Of a DNA stretch of 64,000 nt, positions 30,565 to 38,798 are shown piece after piece. The stretch is from NCBI GenBank assembly GCA_003216725.1, contig QCIL01000003.1, positions 1 through 64,000 on the forward strand, given 5' to 3'. Source of the stretch: Prochlorococcus sp. AG-402-L18. Lineage in GTDB: Bacteria; Cyanobacteriota; Cyanobacteriia; PCC-6307; Cyanobiaceae. The position numbers were made by a program, and so were the translations under genes. Numbering within the stretch: the stretch's first letter is position 1; every line of letters starts with the position of its first letter. The notes below the pieces were generated by a model, which saw only the letters and a program-made list of their open reading frames with translations, had not been told where the DNA came from and did no database searches.

Positions 30565-30828
30565 TTACGCAACAAGTTCAATCGAATATACAGTATCCTT
30601 ACAGTTATTTTTTTTATCCCATTCTTTTGCGAAAGGAGATTCCATTTCTGCACCTAATTTTTCCAAGTCAGTACAGTTCATTAATAAATGAGATTTGTAT
30701 TCATTGACTTTTACAAACTCATAATCAGTTACAAAATCTTTGCACATTTCTTCAAGAAATAATGTTGTTACATCATTTTTAAATTCTTCAAATGTACAGC
30801 TAAAAGTTGAGATAATTAAAGTATTCAT
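30565..30828 (-). CDS. Hypothetical protein
   Basis: 87 aa ORF. Confidence 0.4.
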   Translation of the reverse strand: MNTLIISTFSCTFEEFKNDVTTLFLEEMCKDFVTDYEFVKVNEYKSHLLMNCTDLEKLGAEMESPFAKEWDKKNNCKDTVYSIELVA

Positions 30829-30878
30829 TAAAAAAGGGGCTAATTGCCCCTTATTGTATATTGACTGTCAATCTCATT

Positions 30879-31151
30879 CTAAGAGTAGACTTTAGCAACT
30901 ATTGGACCAGCTTCTTCATCGGTAAATACAGGTGTAGTTTCCCAATTTAGAAATTCCCCCCATTCTGCAACATGTTGATATATTGCTTTTGGATCATCAG
31001 TCTTTAAAACTATCCAACCCTCTAAAGAACCGGGTGCATGATATCTTCCAATCATCTCAACTCCAGGATAATCTCCCCCACCACCAAGAAATTTTTCTGC
31101 ACCTTTTTGATGATATCCGGCCTTAAATGACCAATGCTGCACATAAAGCAT
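30879..31151 (-). CDS. DUF3303 family protein
   Basis: MLYVQHWSFKAGYHQKGAEKFLGGGGDYPGVEMIGRYHAPGSLEGWIVLKTDD. Confidence 0.65.
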   Translation of the reverse strand: MLYVQHWSFKAGYHQKGAEKFLGGGGDYPGVEMIGRYHAPGSLEGWIVLKTDDPKAIYQHVAEWGEFLNWETTPVFTDEEAGPIVAKVYS

Positions 31152-31406
31152 TTTATTTTTTAATTTTTATTGGCTTTCTATTACTAGCAAAAAAAATTAT
31201 TCCTGAAAATAAATATTGTTAATTACAATTTATTGTAGAACGACTTTAAAAAAACTATCAAATCTCAGGCCTAGTTTACAGAGAGCGCTATGTGATAGCA
31301 ATTTGATTTAAAAGTGAGCAAATCAGTGGAGCGAGGTATCTTTTTATTGTTGGAACTTCTGGCTTTATAGATATTTGATTTTTATTCGAAATTCGTTTCT
31401 ATATAT

Positions 31407-31724
31407 TTAGTTAATTATTTTTTTAATTTTTTCTAAATTCCACTTATTAAATATTAATTTCATTTCTCTTTCGTAGTATCTTACTTTCTTTGAGAAAGGT
31501 AGTTGTTGAATAATTATCCCAAAGGGAAATTTAAAGAAAGAAGAAACATAAACAATATAAAACTCTGCAAAAGATGGTTTTATTGGGAGAGGTAAATTTT
31601 TTAAATATGCCCAATCAATGCATGGTTTTAGTTGCTTATCACTAGCAGCAATATTTTTTTTACATCTCCAATACGAGAATAGATAGACGCAAATGAAGAA
31701 AGGTATAGGGAGAAGTCGCAACAT
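31407..31724 (-). CDS. Hypothetical membrane-associated protein
   Basis: 105 aa, N-terminal TM. Confidence 0.4.
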   Translation of the reverse strand: MLRLLPIPFFICVYLFSYWRCKKNIAASDKQLKPCIDWAYLKNLPLPIKPSFAEFYIVYVSSFFKFPFGIIIQQLPFSKKVRYYEREMKLIFNKWNLEKIKKIIN

Positions 31725-32055
31725 TAAATATCAAGGATTATTTTTTCAAATTAATTTTATAAATATTAGTTTAGTTATTTTTAAAATTTTTGCTATAAAT
31801 TAACTGAGGCCAAACCTCGTAAGCACACTCTACGTTTGCTGCAAGACATAGATTGATTCAATATAGTTGCGAGTCGATTTAATAACCTTTTCAGTAGTTG
31901 GAATTTCTGGAGGGGTTTCTTGTTTAATACCCAATATCGTTTTTTGGATTTGTTATAAAAATAATCAATTTAAGGACTAGGTTTGCAGGTAAATCTAAAG
32001 GCTTCAATAGTAGTAAAGCCAAACCCTGGGTTACATTAAAACCTTTCTCTTCCAT

Positions 32056-32193
32056 TTAACTAGGTAGTTGATGGGTGGGCGGTGCATGAAACTTTCTTTT
32101 CTTTCTTTTTGATCTCTTATAAACAACAAATACTCCTAAACCTAATAAAGGCATCAATAGACCTTCTACAAAAATTGGGAAATTAAACATCAT
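32056..32193 (-). CDS. Small TM hypothetical protein (45 aa)
   Basis: MMFNFPIFVEGLLMPLLGLGVFVVYKRSKRKKRKFHAPPTHQLPS; overlaps the stop of 32183-32296. Confidence 0.4.
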   Translation of the reverse strand: MMFNFPIFVEGLLMPLLGLGVFVVYKRSKRKKRKFHAPPTHQLPS

Positions 32194-32296
32194 ATTCTTT
32201 ATCGCTGTCTAATAGCTCTCTTATGTAGGTGTATAGAGGCTCTTGATCATATCCGCTTTCTCTAATTTCTTTGATGATTTCGTCTGGAATTTCCAT
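32183..32296 (-). CDS. MEIPDE-family small protein (37 aa), paralog of 25584-25859
   Basis: MEIPDEIIKEIRESGYDQEPLYTYIRELLDSDKEYDV; conserved upstream DNA as well. Confidence 0.55.
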   Translation of the reverse strand: MEIPDEIIKEIRESGYDQEPLYTYIRELLDSDKEYDV

Positions 32297-32530
32297 AGTC
32301 GTTAACCCCCATGTGAAAATTTTTTAGTGAAAAATAAGCCTAAATAAGCAATTAATAGTAATATTTAGAGCAAATTAGAGCCTATAAACGCATACTTACG
32401 AAGATATAAGAAAAAAGCAAGAAAATCACCGTTAAGCTGAATTGGATTCTGTAGCTTATTGCCCTCGACCTTATACTTATATTGATTGACAGTCGATCTA
32501 AAATAGAGTGTGTAAAATCCCTCTTTATTT

Positions 32531-32656
32531 ATGTCCTCTTCAATGAAAGATTTCTTAGATAAATTTTTTGATTTATGTAGAGAATATCAAGAAGAAATTC
32601 CACCTCAAAAGATGGCTGAAGTTTTAAGAAATTACGCAGATAGGCTAGATGGATAA
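32531..32656 (+). CDS. Small hypothetical protein (41 aa)
   Basis: MSSSMKDFLDKFFDLCREYQEEIPPQKMAEVLRNYADRLDG. Confidence 0.45.
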   Translation: MSSSMKDFLDKFFDLCREYQEEIPPQKMAEVLRNYADRLDG

Positions 32657-33161
32657 GTTAAGGTTGGGTAAGAGATAAAGAATTAGATCCAAATTAGATT
32701 AGAAAAAAAGAAATACCAAAAAAATGCTATTGCATTAAGTCCAAATATTATTCCAAAAAAAATATATGCAAATTTTTTACCTATAAAAGCTGAATCAGGT
32801 TCAAGTTTTACTCTCATTTTGTGCCCTAAATTTGGTGGTAAATCTAGCACCTTTTACAATAAAATTTTCTTCTTTAGATTAATATTTACAGGCATCAAAA
32901 AATTTGAACATGGACTGGCATATCCTCCTTGAATAATTAACTCATCTGCCCTATTTTTTTCTCTTTCTGAAATTATCTTTAGTAGGTCTTTAGTAAAATA
33001 AAAAAAAAGAGCTAATGGCCCCTTATTGTAGATCGAATGTCAAATAAAAACTCACGCAAAATTCACGCAAATCAACTTTAGATAGTCCTAATTAGTCTAC
33101 AATTTTTTCTCTAAAAGCACTTATATCATAATAAGTCTCAGGTATAGATTCAATCTTACGG

Positions 33162-33207
33162 ATTTTTTGGGAATGCTAGGTCGCAGATTCTAATCCTGTC
33201 TCATCGA
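33162..33207 (+). repeat. Degenerate tRNA-Pro 3' fragment copy 5
   Basis: TTTTTTGGGAATGCTAGGTCGCAGATTCTAATCCTGTCTCATCGACTCT. Confidence 0.75.
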
Positions 33208-33309
33208 CTCTAAAAAACAAAGTCCTAGATAGATTTCCCAACCTGTATTTTTTATTACTTATATTCTGTCCTCATCAATGATTGCGGACAAATTCCGGAC
33301 AAAAGATGC

Positions 33310-33723
33310 TTAATTGAAAGGGAAAATATTCTTAGTAGGAGATATAAAAAGTACTTCAAAAACAATTCCAGTCAAAGCAATAGGCAATACCCAAATAGCG
33401 ATAAACCTATGATCAAAAAATCTTAAATTGTCTTCTCCTTTAAAAACACCTTTTAAAGAGGTGTGCAAAGTTTCGGGTCTTTTATAAGAAGGGCCATTTT
33501 TAATTGGAGAATATGGTTTTATAAATGCAGAGGAAGCTGCAAACTTTGCAATTTTTCTAATCAAATAAATAGGTAATACCCAAAGGGCTACATATCTTCC
33601 ACCTAACCACTGTCTAGCATTAGGGAGCGCATATTCTTTAATAGATTTATTCTCTGGCATTCCAGATTCCAAATTCTTGTAGATATTTTCTATTGAGGAT
33701 ACTTTTTGTGATTTATTGATCAT
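33310..33723 (-). CDS. Hypothetical membrane protein with two similar TM segments
   Basis: GGRYVALWVLPIYLIRK and DHRFIAIWVLPIALTG repeated pattern. Confidence 0.55.
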   Translation of the reverse strand: MINKSQKVSSIENIYKNLESGMPENKSIKEYALPNARQWLGGRYVALWVLPIYLIRKIAKFAASSAFIKPYSPIKNGPSYKRPETLHTSLKGVFKGEDNLRFFDHRFIAIWVLPIALTGIVFEVLFISPTKNIFPFN

Positions 33724-33740
33724 TTGTTTTTAAGAAAAAA

Positions 33741-33850
33741 TTTACCTTAAAATAAAAATATTCCTAACTACTAAAATAACTAAAACGTAGTTAAGAATAT
33801 TTTTGTTGGCTAGGTTCATAAGGACGGAATCAATACCGTTGCAGATTCGC
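33741..33850 (-). ncRNA. Candidate sRNA A
   Basis: Reverse strand GTAGATATTTGGCGAATCTGCAACGGtattgattCCGTCC...GAACCTAGCC then long hairpin AATATTCTTAACTAC/GTAGTTAGGAATATT plus T run; parallels candidate B. Confidence 0.55.
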
Positions 33851-33974
33851 CAAATATCTACATAATATTTATAAATAAAAAACTCTTTTTTAAAAAGTAA
33901 ATAATATACATAACCATGAATAAAATTTAATGACTGGATTTAAATTGAATATTAACTTGAATGTTTCTGACTAT

Positions 33975-34105
33975 TAAAAATTATTTAAACCTCATTTTCT
34001 AAGATTGCGAAAAAGAAAATGAGGTCAAAGGGAGGTTCTCATTATGAACCGCTTTATCAAAGCTTGCGGTTAGTAGATTGCCCTAATATCTACTTATATA
34101 TTTAT
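33975..34105 (-). ncRNA. Candidate sRNA B
   Basis: Reverse strand GTAGATATTAGGGCAATCTACTAACCGCaagctttgataaaGCGGTT...GAGAACCTCCC then hairpin CCTCATTTTCT/AGAAAATGAGG. Confidence 0.55.
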
Positions 34106-34175
34106 ATAATGAAATTTAAAATACAGGAAGCTTAATTTTATACAAATAAGTGTTTAATATTTATATAATTATTGT

Positions 34176-34274
34176 TTAAGAAAACCTAATTAATACGCTT
34201 ACTATGGTTATTGAAAGATAAAAAAAGGAATAAAGAGAAACTGCAAAAAATAAATACTGTTCTATTGGAATCAT
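34176..34274 (-). CDS. Small TM hypothetical protein (32 aa)
   Basis: MIPIEQYLFFAVSLYSFFYLSITIVSVLIRFS. Confidence 0.4.
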   Translation of the reverse strand: MIPIEQYLFFAVSLYSFFYLSITIVSVLIRFS

Positions 34275-34309
34275 GACAAGGTGTTAATTAAAGAATAAGT
34301 AAAATTTGA

Positions 34310-34495
34310 TTAATTTTTTGTTAAAGAGATATTTTCTAAAATATAACTTTGTTCTATTGATTCATTTTTAAGAGTCATTTTTTTTTGGAAATTATTATTA
34401 GGAGAATTAAAAGCACCCCATTTTTTTAGCCAAAATAAGGTATAAAAAAATGCAATCAAAAATGGTGCTCCAACAATTAAAAATCTTATATCCAT
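34310..34495 (-). CDS. Small TM protein, N-terminal paralog of 34509-34805
   Basis: MDIRFLIVGAPFLIAFFYTLFWLKKWGAF vs [29 protein letters not shown]. Confidence 0.5.
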   Translation of the reverse strand: MDIRFLIVGAPFLIAFFYTLFWLKKWGAFNSPNNNFQKKMTLKNESIEQSYILENISLTKN

Positions 34496-34508
34496 TTGAA
34501 TTTAGAAA

Positions 34509-34805
34509 TTAATAACCTTTAAACTGCATTGCCAAAATTGCTCCAAGAAAGAAAACCGTTGGAATACCTAGGGCATTAACAGCTGCGGTTCTTACAGTAA
34601 ATACTGGATAACCTTCTACTGGTCTGCCAGTATCAGGAACTAATGCTGAATCTTCCCATACTTGATAATTTTTGAAAGGAGCTACTCCCTTCTTTGGTAA
34701 TCCTAGTGGCGTTAATCTAAATACATCCCATTTACCTAACCAAAAGACTGTAAATATCCATGAGAATATTATTGGTGTAACAACAAGTACAATCCTGAAA
34801 TCCAT
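34509..34805 (-). CDS. PsbF (cytochrome b559 beta)-like domain fused to an N-terminal TM segment
   Basis: C-term [30 protein letters not shown] resembles PsbF [30 protein letters not shown]. Confidence 0.75.
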   Translation of the reverse strand: MDFRIVLVVTPIIFSWIFTVFWLGKWDVFRLTPLGLPKKGVAPFKNYQVWEDSALVPDTGRPVEGYPVFTVRTAAVNALGIPTVFFLGAILAMQFKGY

Positions 34806-35027
34806 TTCTATAAAGTAATAATAAATTTGATTATTATTCTGTCTTTTTTACTTAAATAAATGATTTGATCATTAACTTATATTTAAAGAAAAACACTTAA
34901 TAACATTGATCCTAATCATTAGTAACATCAAGAAATGATTAATTAATTTACTTAAAGTATATTTTTTGAATTGCGATATTTTGATATTTTTTTTGATGTA
35001 AATTTTAGTTAATTAGAAAACACAAAT

Positions 35028-35396
35028 ATGGAAACCTTTAGATTTTTACTTTTTGGTTTTGCAGGAGTTAGTGTAGTTTTTTGGGTAGCAATAATAGCTT
35101 TATGGCATGCATACATGTTTCCAAGATTCTTCAATGAAGATAAAGGTCTAAATTCAGTAATTAATGAAGAAATTAGTTATCCAAAAAAACCAATCTTAGG
35201 AAATTTAGTTAAGAGCAATAATTTCAGAAATAGAGATAAATATTCAATGAAAAGTCTGGTTATTGCTGACTTTTCATCTGTAAGTAATAATTTCAAACTA
35301 AATAAACTCTACACAACAGTAATGATTGGAGTCACTTTTGCAAGTTTTATTTTTCTCACTTATGGATTAAGCAGTTCAATAACAACGGTAAGTTAA
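35028..35396 (+). CDS. Hypothetical two-TM protein
   Basis: 122 aa, TM segments at both ends. Confidence 0.5.
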   Translation: METFRFLLFGFAGVSVVFWVAIIALWHAYMFPRFFNEDKGLNSVINEEISYPKKPILGNLVKSNNFRNRDKYSMKSLVIADFSSVSNNFKLNKLYTTVMIGVTFASFIFLTYGLSSSITTVS

Positions 35397-35832
35397 ATGG
35401 AATCTATATATGTAATTATTTTTATTACTTGCTTTGTATATTTAATTTTTGACTCATTCAAAAATATAAATATTAATAGATAGCTAATGTTTTTTGGAAG
35501 CTAATAAAAATTTTCTTCTTATATAAAAGAATACCAATGTAGTTATTATCATTACAGGTGGATGAAATGATATTGAATTTAGATATTCGAAGTAATCAAA
35601 TGATTCCAAAATTTTTTGCTCATAAATATCCTAAAACTATATTTCATCTCTCAAATTTTTATTGATTTAAATAGATCAATATCTTGTATAAAATGCTATT
35701 TAAATTTTTATCAACTAATATTTTATGGAAAATTGCGGAAAAATATTACTTTATTTGTCACGGCACACCTCCCAGAACTAAGCAAAAAATTAGATATCGC
35801 TAGAGAACCTTCTTTAGCACTATAGCTGTTAA

Positions 35833-35867
35833 GTACTTTGGGAGCACTAGGTAGCAGGTTCTAATTT
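35833..35867 (+). repeat. Degenerate tRNA-Pro 3' fragment copy 6
   Basis: GTACTTTGGGAGCACTAGGTAGCAGGTTCTAAT then sequence decays. Confidence 0.75.
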
Positions 35868-35956
35868 TTGTTTCTTTTTTTTATTTAGGAATTCAAAATA
35901 AATTAATCTTCTCTTTACATATTCGAAGTAAATTAATCATTAATATTAATATTTTT

Positions 35957-36346
35957 ATGACTGACAAAGAAACAATCGAGTCAATGTTATATGAGCTAGC
36001 TACACCAAAAAAAATGGGCTCATTTTTTATAAATAACGCTACTTCAGATTTTCTACTTATCAGGCCTAGTGGGAATCCAATAAGTGCTAAGGGATTCGAG
36101 GAAATGATGAGTTCTGGCGATGTGGTTCAGGAAAAAGCGGAAATTACAAAAATACATAAGTTTGAATTTCTCTCTTCTGATGTAGCAATGTGTGTTTTTA
36201 CACTTGGGTCAAAATTCTCTTACAAAGGAACTCCTAATGATGATTTGCCTACTGTCACTTCTATCTTCAAAAAGATTGATGGAATTTGGAAAATTCATTG
36301 GATGCAAAGATCAACAGGAGATTCAGATTTGTCCTTATGGGATTAG
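35957..36346 (+). CDS. SnoaL/DUF4440-like (NTF2-fold) protein
   Basis: 129 aa; VAMCVFTLGSK...PTVTSIFKKIDGIWKIHWMQRS. Confidence 0.65.
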   Translation: MTDKETIESMLYELATPKKMGSFFINNATSDFLLIRPSGNPISAKGFEEMMSSGDVVQEKAEITKIHKFEFLSSDVAMCVFTLGSKFSYKGTPNDDLPTVTSIFKKIDGIWKIHWMQRSTGDSDLSLWD

Positions 36347-36446
36347 CTAATAGGTATTAGAAATTGAAAGTAGATCGATAAAGGGCCTTAAAAAGCTCCC
36401 TTTTTTATAGAAATACAAATAAAATAAAATAAAATGTTTATTATTT

Positions 36447-36836
36447 ATGACAAATTTTGGAGCAGATACTCCTTTTATTCTTCTAGCAAAAATCACAGTA
36501 AAAGAAGATAAAGTTTCTGAGTATTTAGAACTTGCAGATAAAACAGATAAAGCCGTTGAGGCTTATGAGCCAGGAATGTTACATCATACTTTTGATCAGG
36601 ATCCAGAAAATCCTCTGATCTTTGTATGGTCCGAGGCTTATAAAAATGATGAAGCTTTTATCGCTCACTTGGCTAATCCAGCAATTGGTGAATATTTACA
36701 AGAGCATCCAAAACTTGCTGATGATTTTACTGTTGAAGTATATGGAACAGTTGGGGATAAATGTCTCGAAGTAATGAAAGAAACTGGTGTTCCCTTTAAG
36801 GTTTTTCAGTCAAAATTAGGCTACAGCAGACTCTAA
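36447..36836 (+). CDS. Antibiotic biosynthesis monooxygenase (ABM)-like protein
   Basis: FILLAKITVKEDKVSEYLELADKTDKAVEAYEPGMLHHTFDQDPENP. Confidence 0.7.
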   Translation: MTNFGADTPFILLAKITVKEDKVSEYLELADKTDKAVEAYEPGMLHHTFDQDPENPLIFVWSEAYKNDEAFIAHLANPAIGEYLQEHPKLADDFTVEVYGTVGDKCLEVMKETGVPFKVFQSKLGYSRL

Positions 36837-36889
36837 TAGAAATTTTTGATAGTATATCTACAATAAAGGGCAATTATCTTCATTTATTT

Positions 36890-37174
36890 ATGTCAATTGA
36901 AACAACTGTTTTAGACTTCAAATTAAGCAATACTTTTGAGGAATATGAGGCTCACATGAATGCTCCTGAACAGCAAGCCATGTTTAAAGAGATGGGAGTA
37001 AAAACCTTCTATATTGGTAAATCATTAGAAGACCCTAAAAGAGCAACTGTTATGTTTCAAGGACCACTAAATACTTGTTACGACATTTTTATTGATCCAG
37101 AAACAAAACCAATAGTTGAAGCATCAGGTCATATTTATGAAGGAACAATTATTAATCGTTGGATTTCTGAATAA
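36890..37174 (+). CDS. DUF3764-like protein
   Basis: MSIETTVLDFKLSNTFEEYEAHMNAPEQQAMFKEMGVKTFYIGKSLEDPKRATVMFQGP. Confidence 0.6.
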   Translation: MSIETTVLDFKLSNTFEEYEAHMNAPEQQAMFKEMGVKTFYIGKSLEDPKRATVMFQGPLNTCYDIFIDPETKPIVEASGHIYEGTIINRWISE

Positions 37175-37350
37175 TTTTGAAACGCTTACAAATTACACCG
37201 ATTGATTAAATTAAATTGGAAGAACGGGACTGTATACTTTTTAATTTTTTGAAGAAAATTTAACCAAAATTTAAAGTGAAGTAATTGCTTTTAAAGAAAA
37301 TACAAAGAATATAAAGAAAAAGGTAATTCCCACGAAAACAGAAACTTTAA

Positions 37351-37491
37351 CTACCGTAAATATTCAAGATTAAATAAATACTTTTCACCATCATCATTAC
37401 TATCATCGTCATCATCATTGAAGGATGCAATCAGCACGTAAACACCTCCCAGTCCTAGGATCATTGAAATATAGAGAATAGGATCAGTCAT
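37351..37491 (-). CDS. Small TM protein with Asp-rich tail (46 aa)
   Basis: MTDPILYISMILGLGGVYVLIASFNDDDDDSNDDGEKYLFNLEYLR. Confidence 0.5.
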   Translation of the reverse strand: MTDPILYISMILGLGGVYVLIASFNDDDDDSNDDGEKYLFNLEYLR

Positions 37492-37717
37492 TACCTAATT
37501 TTGGCCAATCCAGAATGAATCTGAGGAAAATTTTTTATATCTCCATGATCTTTTAATTATTAAGTTCAACCTTTAAAAATTAATTCCCTATTGCTACGTA
37601 TATGTATCAAAATTGCTCATAATACACTAGATTTCTCGTATATATATTCTTTTTCTTTACAAAAATTAATAATAGTGTTACGTTTATTAACAATTAAATA
37701 ATTCCTGGTGTCTTCTA

Positions 37718-37978
37718 ATGTCTTCCCTTTCATATTTTTTAGCAGTAATCGTATTCTTAACAGCTATCCTTGTTGCTTATCTAACAAAGCAGTTTCAAAA
37801 CGAAAACTCAAACTATCTAACTTCAAATACAATGACAAATTCGAAAACTAAATTAAAAACAATCGAAAAAGAAAAAGTTGTTGCAGAAACTCTTAATGGC
37901 AGATTTGCAATGATTGGATTAATTGCTGCTGTCGGAGCTTACTTAACAACAGGTCAAATAATTCCAGGTTTTGTTTAA
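37718..37978 (+). CDS. hli: High-light-inducible protein
   Basis: C-term ETLNGRFAMIGLIAAVGAYLTTGQIIPGFV. Confidence 0.9.
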   Translation: MSSLSYFLAVIVFLTAILVAYLTKQFQNENSNYLTSNTMTNSKTKLKTIEKEKVVAETLNGRFAMIGLIAAVGAYLTTGQIIPGFV

Positions 37979-38003
37979 AAATTTCTAAAAACCAAGCAAT
38001 ATA

Positions 38004-38132
38004 ATGGATAATTCAAAATCAACTTACTGGCAAAACGTCGAGAGAACTAATGGAAGAATGGCAATGATAGGTTTAATTACCCTAATTGTAAACTATGTCC
38101 TTTTGGATTGGATTATTCCGGGTATCTTTTAA
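38004..38132 (+). CDS. hli: High-light-inducible protein (42 aa)
   Basis: MDNSKSTYWQNVERTNGRMAMIGLITLIVNYVLLDWIIPGIF. Confidence 0.88.
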   Translation: MDNSKSTYWQNVERTNGRMAMIGLITLIVNYVLLDWIIPGIF

Positions 38133-38360
38133 ATGCATTTACTCTCTGTACCATTTTACGATTTTCCATCCTCGCCAATACTGATAATTGGTGCGATAGG
38201 AATTGTTGTAGCTCTGGCTGTATTTTTTCTTGCTTACCAAAAATACTTTAATTCCCCATTTAACAAAGAACTTCGATTAAAGAAAAAAGTACTGTTGAAT
38301 GAGAAAAAAGAACTTAATAAAAAACTTGAAAAAATAGAACAAGATTTAAAAAATCTTTAG
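38133..38360 (+). CDS. Hypothetical TM/coiled-coil protein
   Basis: One TM then charged C-terminal helix. Confidence 0.5.
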   Translation: MHLLSVPFYDFPSSPILIIGAIGIVVALAVFFLAYQKYFNSPFNKELRLKKKVLLNEKKELNKKLEKIEQDLKNL

Positions 38361-38549
38361 TGAAACTAATATATATAGTCATTTTTTATTTCTTTCATTA
38401 CTTATCACCTAGTATCAGTATTAATGAGAGCTAAAGGTAAAAAGCAACAAAGTAAAAAGATTAAGGCAGCCAAAATATGAATTTAAACTCTATGCAAAGT
38501 CCTTTGGTATTGAATCTATTTTTTATGAAGATGAAAATAAGTACTTATT

Positions 38550-38645
38550 TTATCTAACAAAATAAATAATTCCGCCAACAAAAGTGCTCCCTATGAGAAG
38601 AAAAACCATGAGAAGTGCAATTAGTTTTGGTAAACTTCCAATCAT
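38550..38645 (-). CDS. Small TM hypothetical protein (31 aa)
   Basis: MIGSLPKLIALLMVFLLIGSTFVGGIIYFVR. Confidence 0.4.
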   Translation of the reverse strand: MIGSLPKLIALLMVFLLIGSTFVGGIIYFVR

Positions 38646-38768
38646 CTATCTAGAAAATCATTTTTTTTTTATAAAAGTATATCCCAATTTTCTTTTCAAT
38701 ATTTCCTATCTATTTAGTTTAAATCAGCTGTCAACCAAATAAAAGATAGAATTAGCCCATATTACTCT

Positions 38769-38798
38769 TGGCAGCAGGTTCTAATCCTGTCTGACCTA
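38769..38798 (+). repeat. Degenerate tRNA-Pro 3' fragment copy 7
   Basis: GGCAGCAGGTTCTAATCCTGTCTGACCTA-CTCTA, followed by terminator-like hairpin. Confidence 0.6.

Larger units (their letters stand above)
30178..33161 (+). mobile_element. Module 5: small-ORF cargo unit (mismatched ends, partly decayed)
   Basis: tRNA-Pro fragments both sides; left pair CTGAGAGAG/TTGAGCGAG (30251/30262), right pair CTCACGCAAA/TTCACGCAAA (33051/33062). Confidence 0.5.
33208..35832 (+). mobile_element. Module 6: small membrane protein/sRNA cargo unit
   Basis: Degenerate tRNA-Pro fragments both sides; left TGCGGACAAAT/TCCGGACAAAA (33284/33295), right TTATGGAAAAT/TGCGGAAAAAT (35723/35734). Confidence 0.6.
35868..38768 (+). 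mobile_element. Module 7: Hli/stress-protein cargo unit (decayed ends)
   Basis: Between tRNA-Pro fragments 6 and 7; no clear arm pair found. Confidence 0.45.

Noticed and set aside
31255-31930. Apparent weak repeat between 31255-31390 and 31795-31930 (GTTGGAA.TTCTGG)
   Set aside because: Similarity is patchy by eye and could be chance in AT-rich DNA; needs alignment
35616-35825. 69-aa plus-strand ORF
   Set aside because: Runs into the conserved module right end (AACTAAGCA...) and tRNA fragment, more likely non-coding
23615-38798. tRNA-Pro-like fragments as additional functional tRNA genes
   Set aside because: All lack the acceptor 5' strand and D-arm; only anticodon stem to 3' end is present, so they are att remnants, not tRNAs
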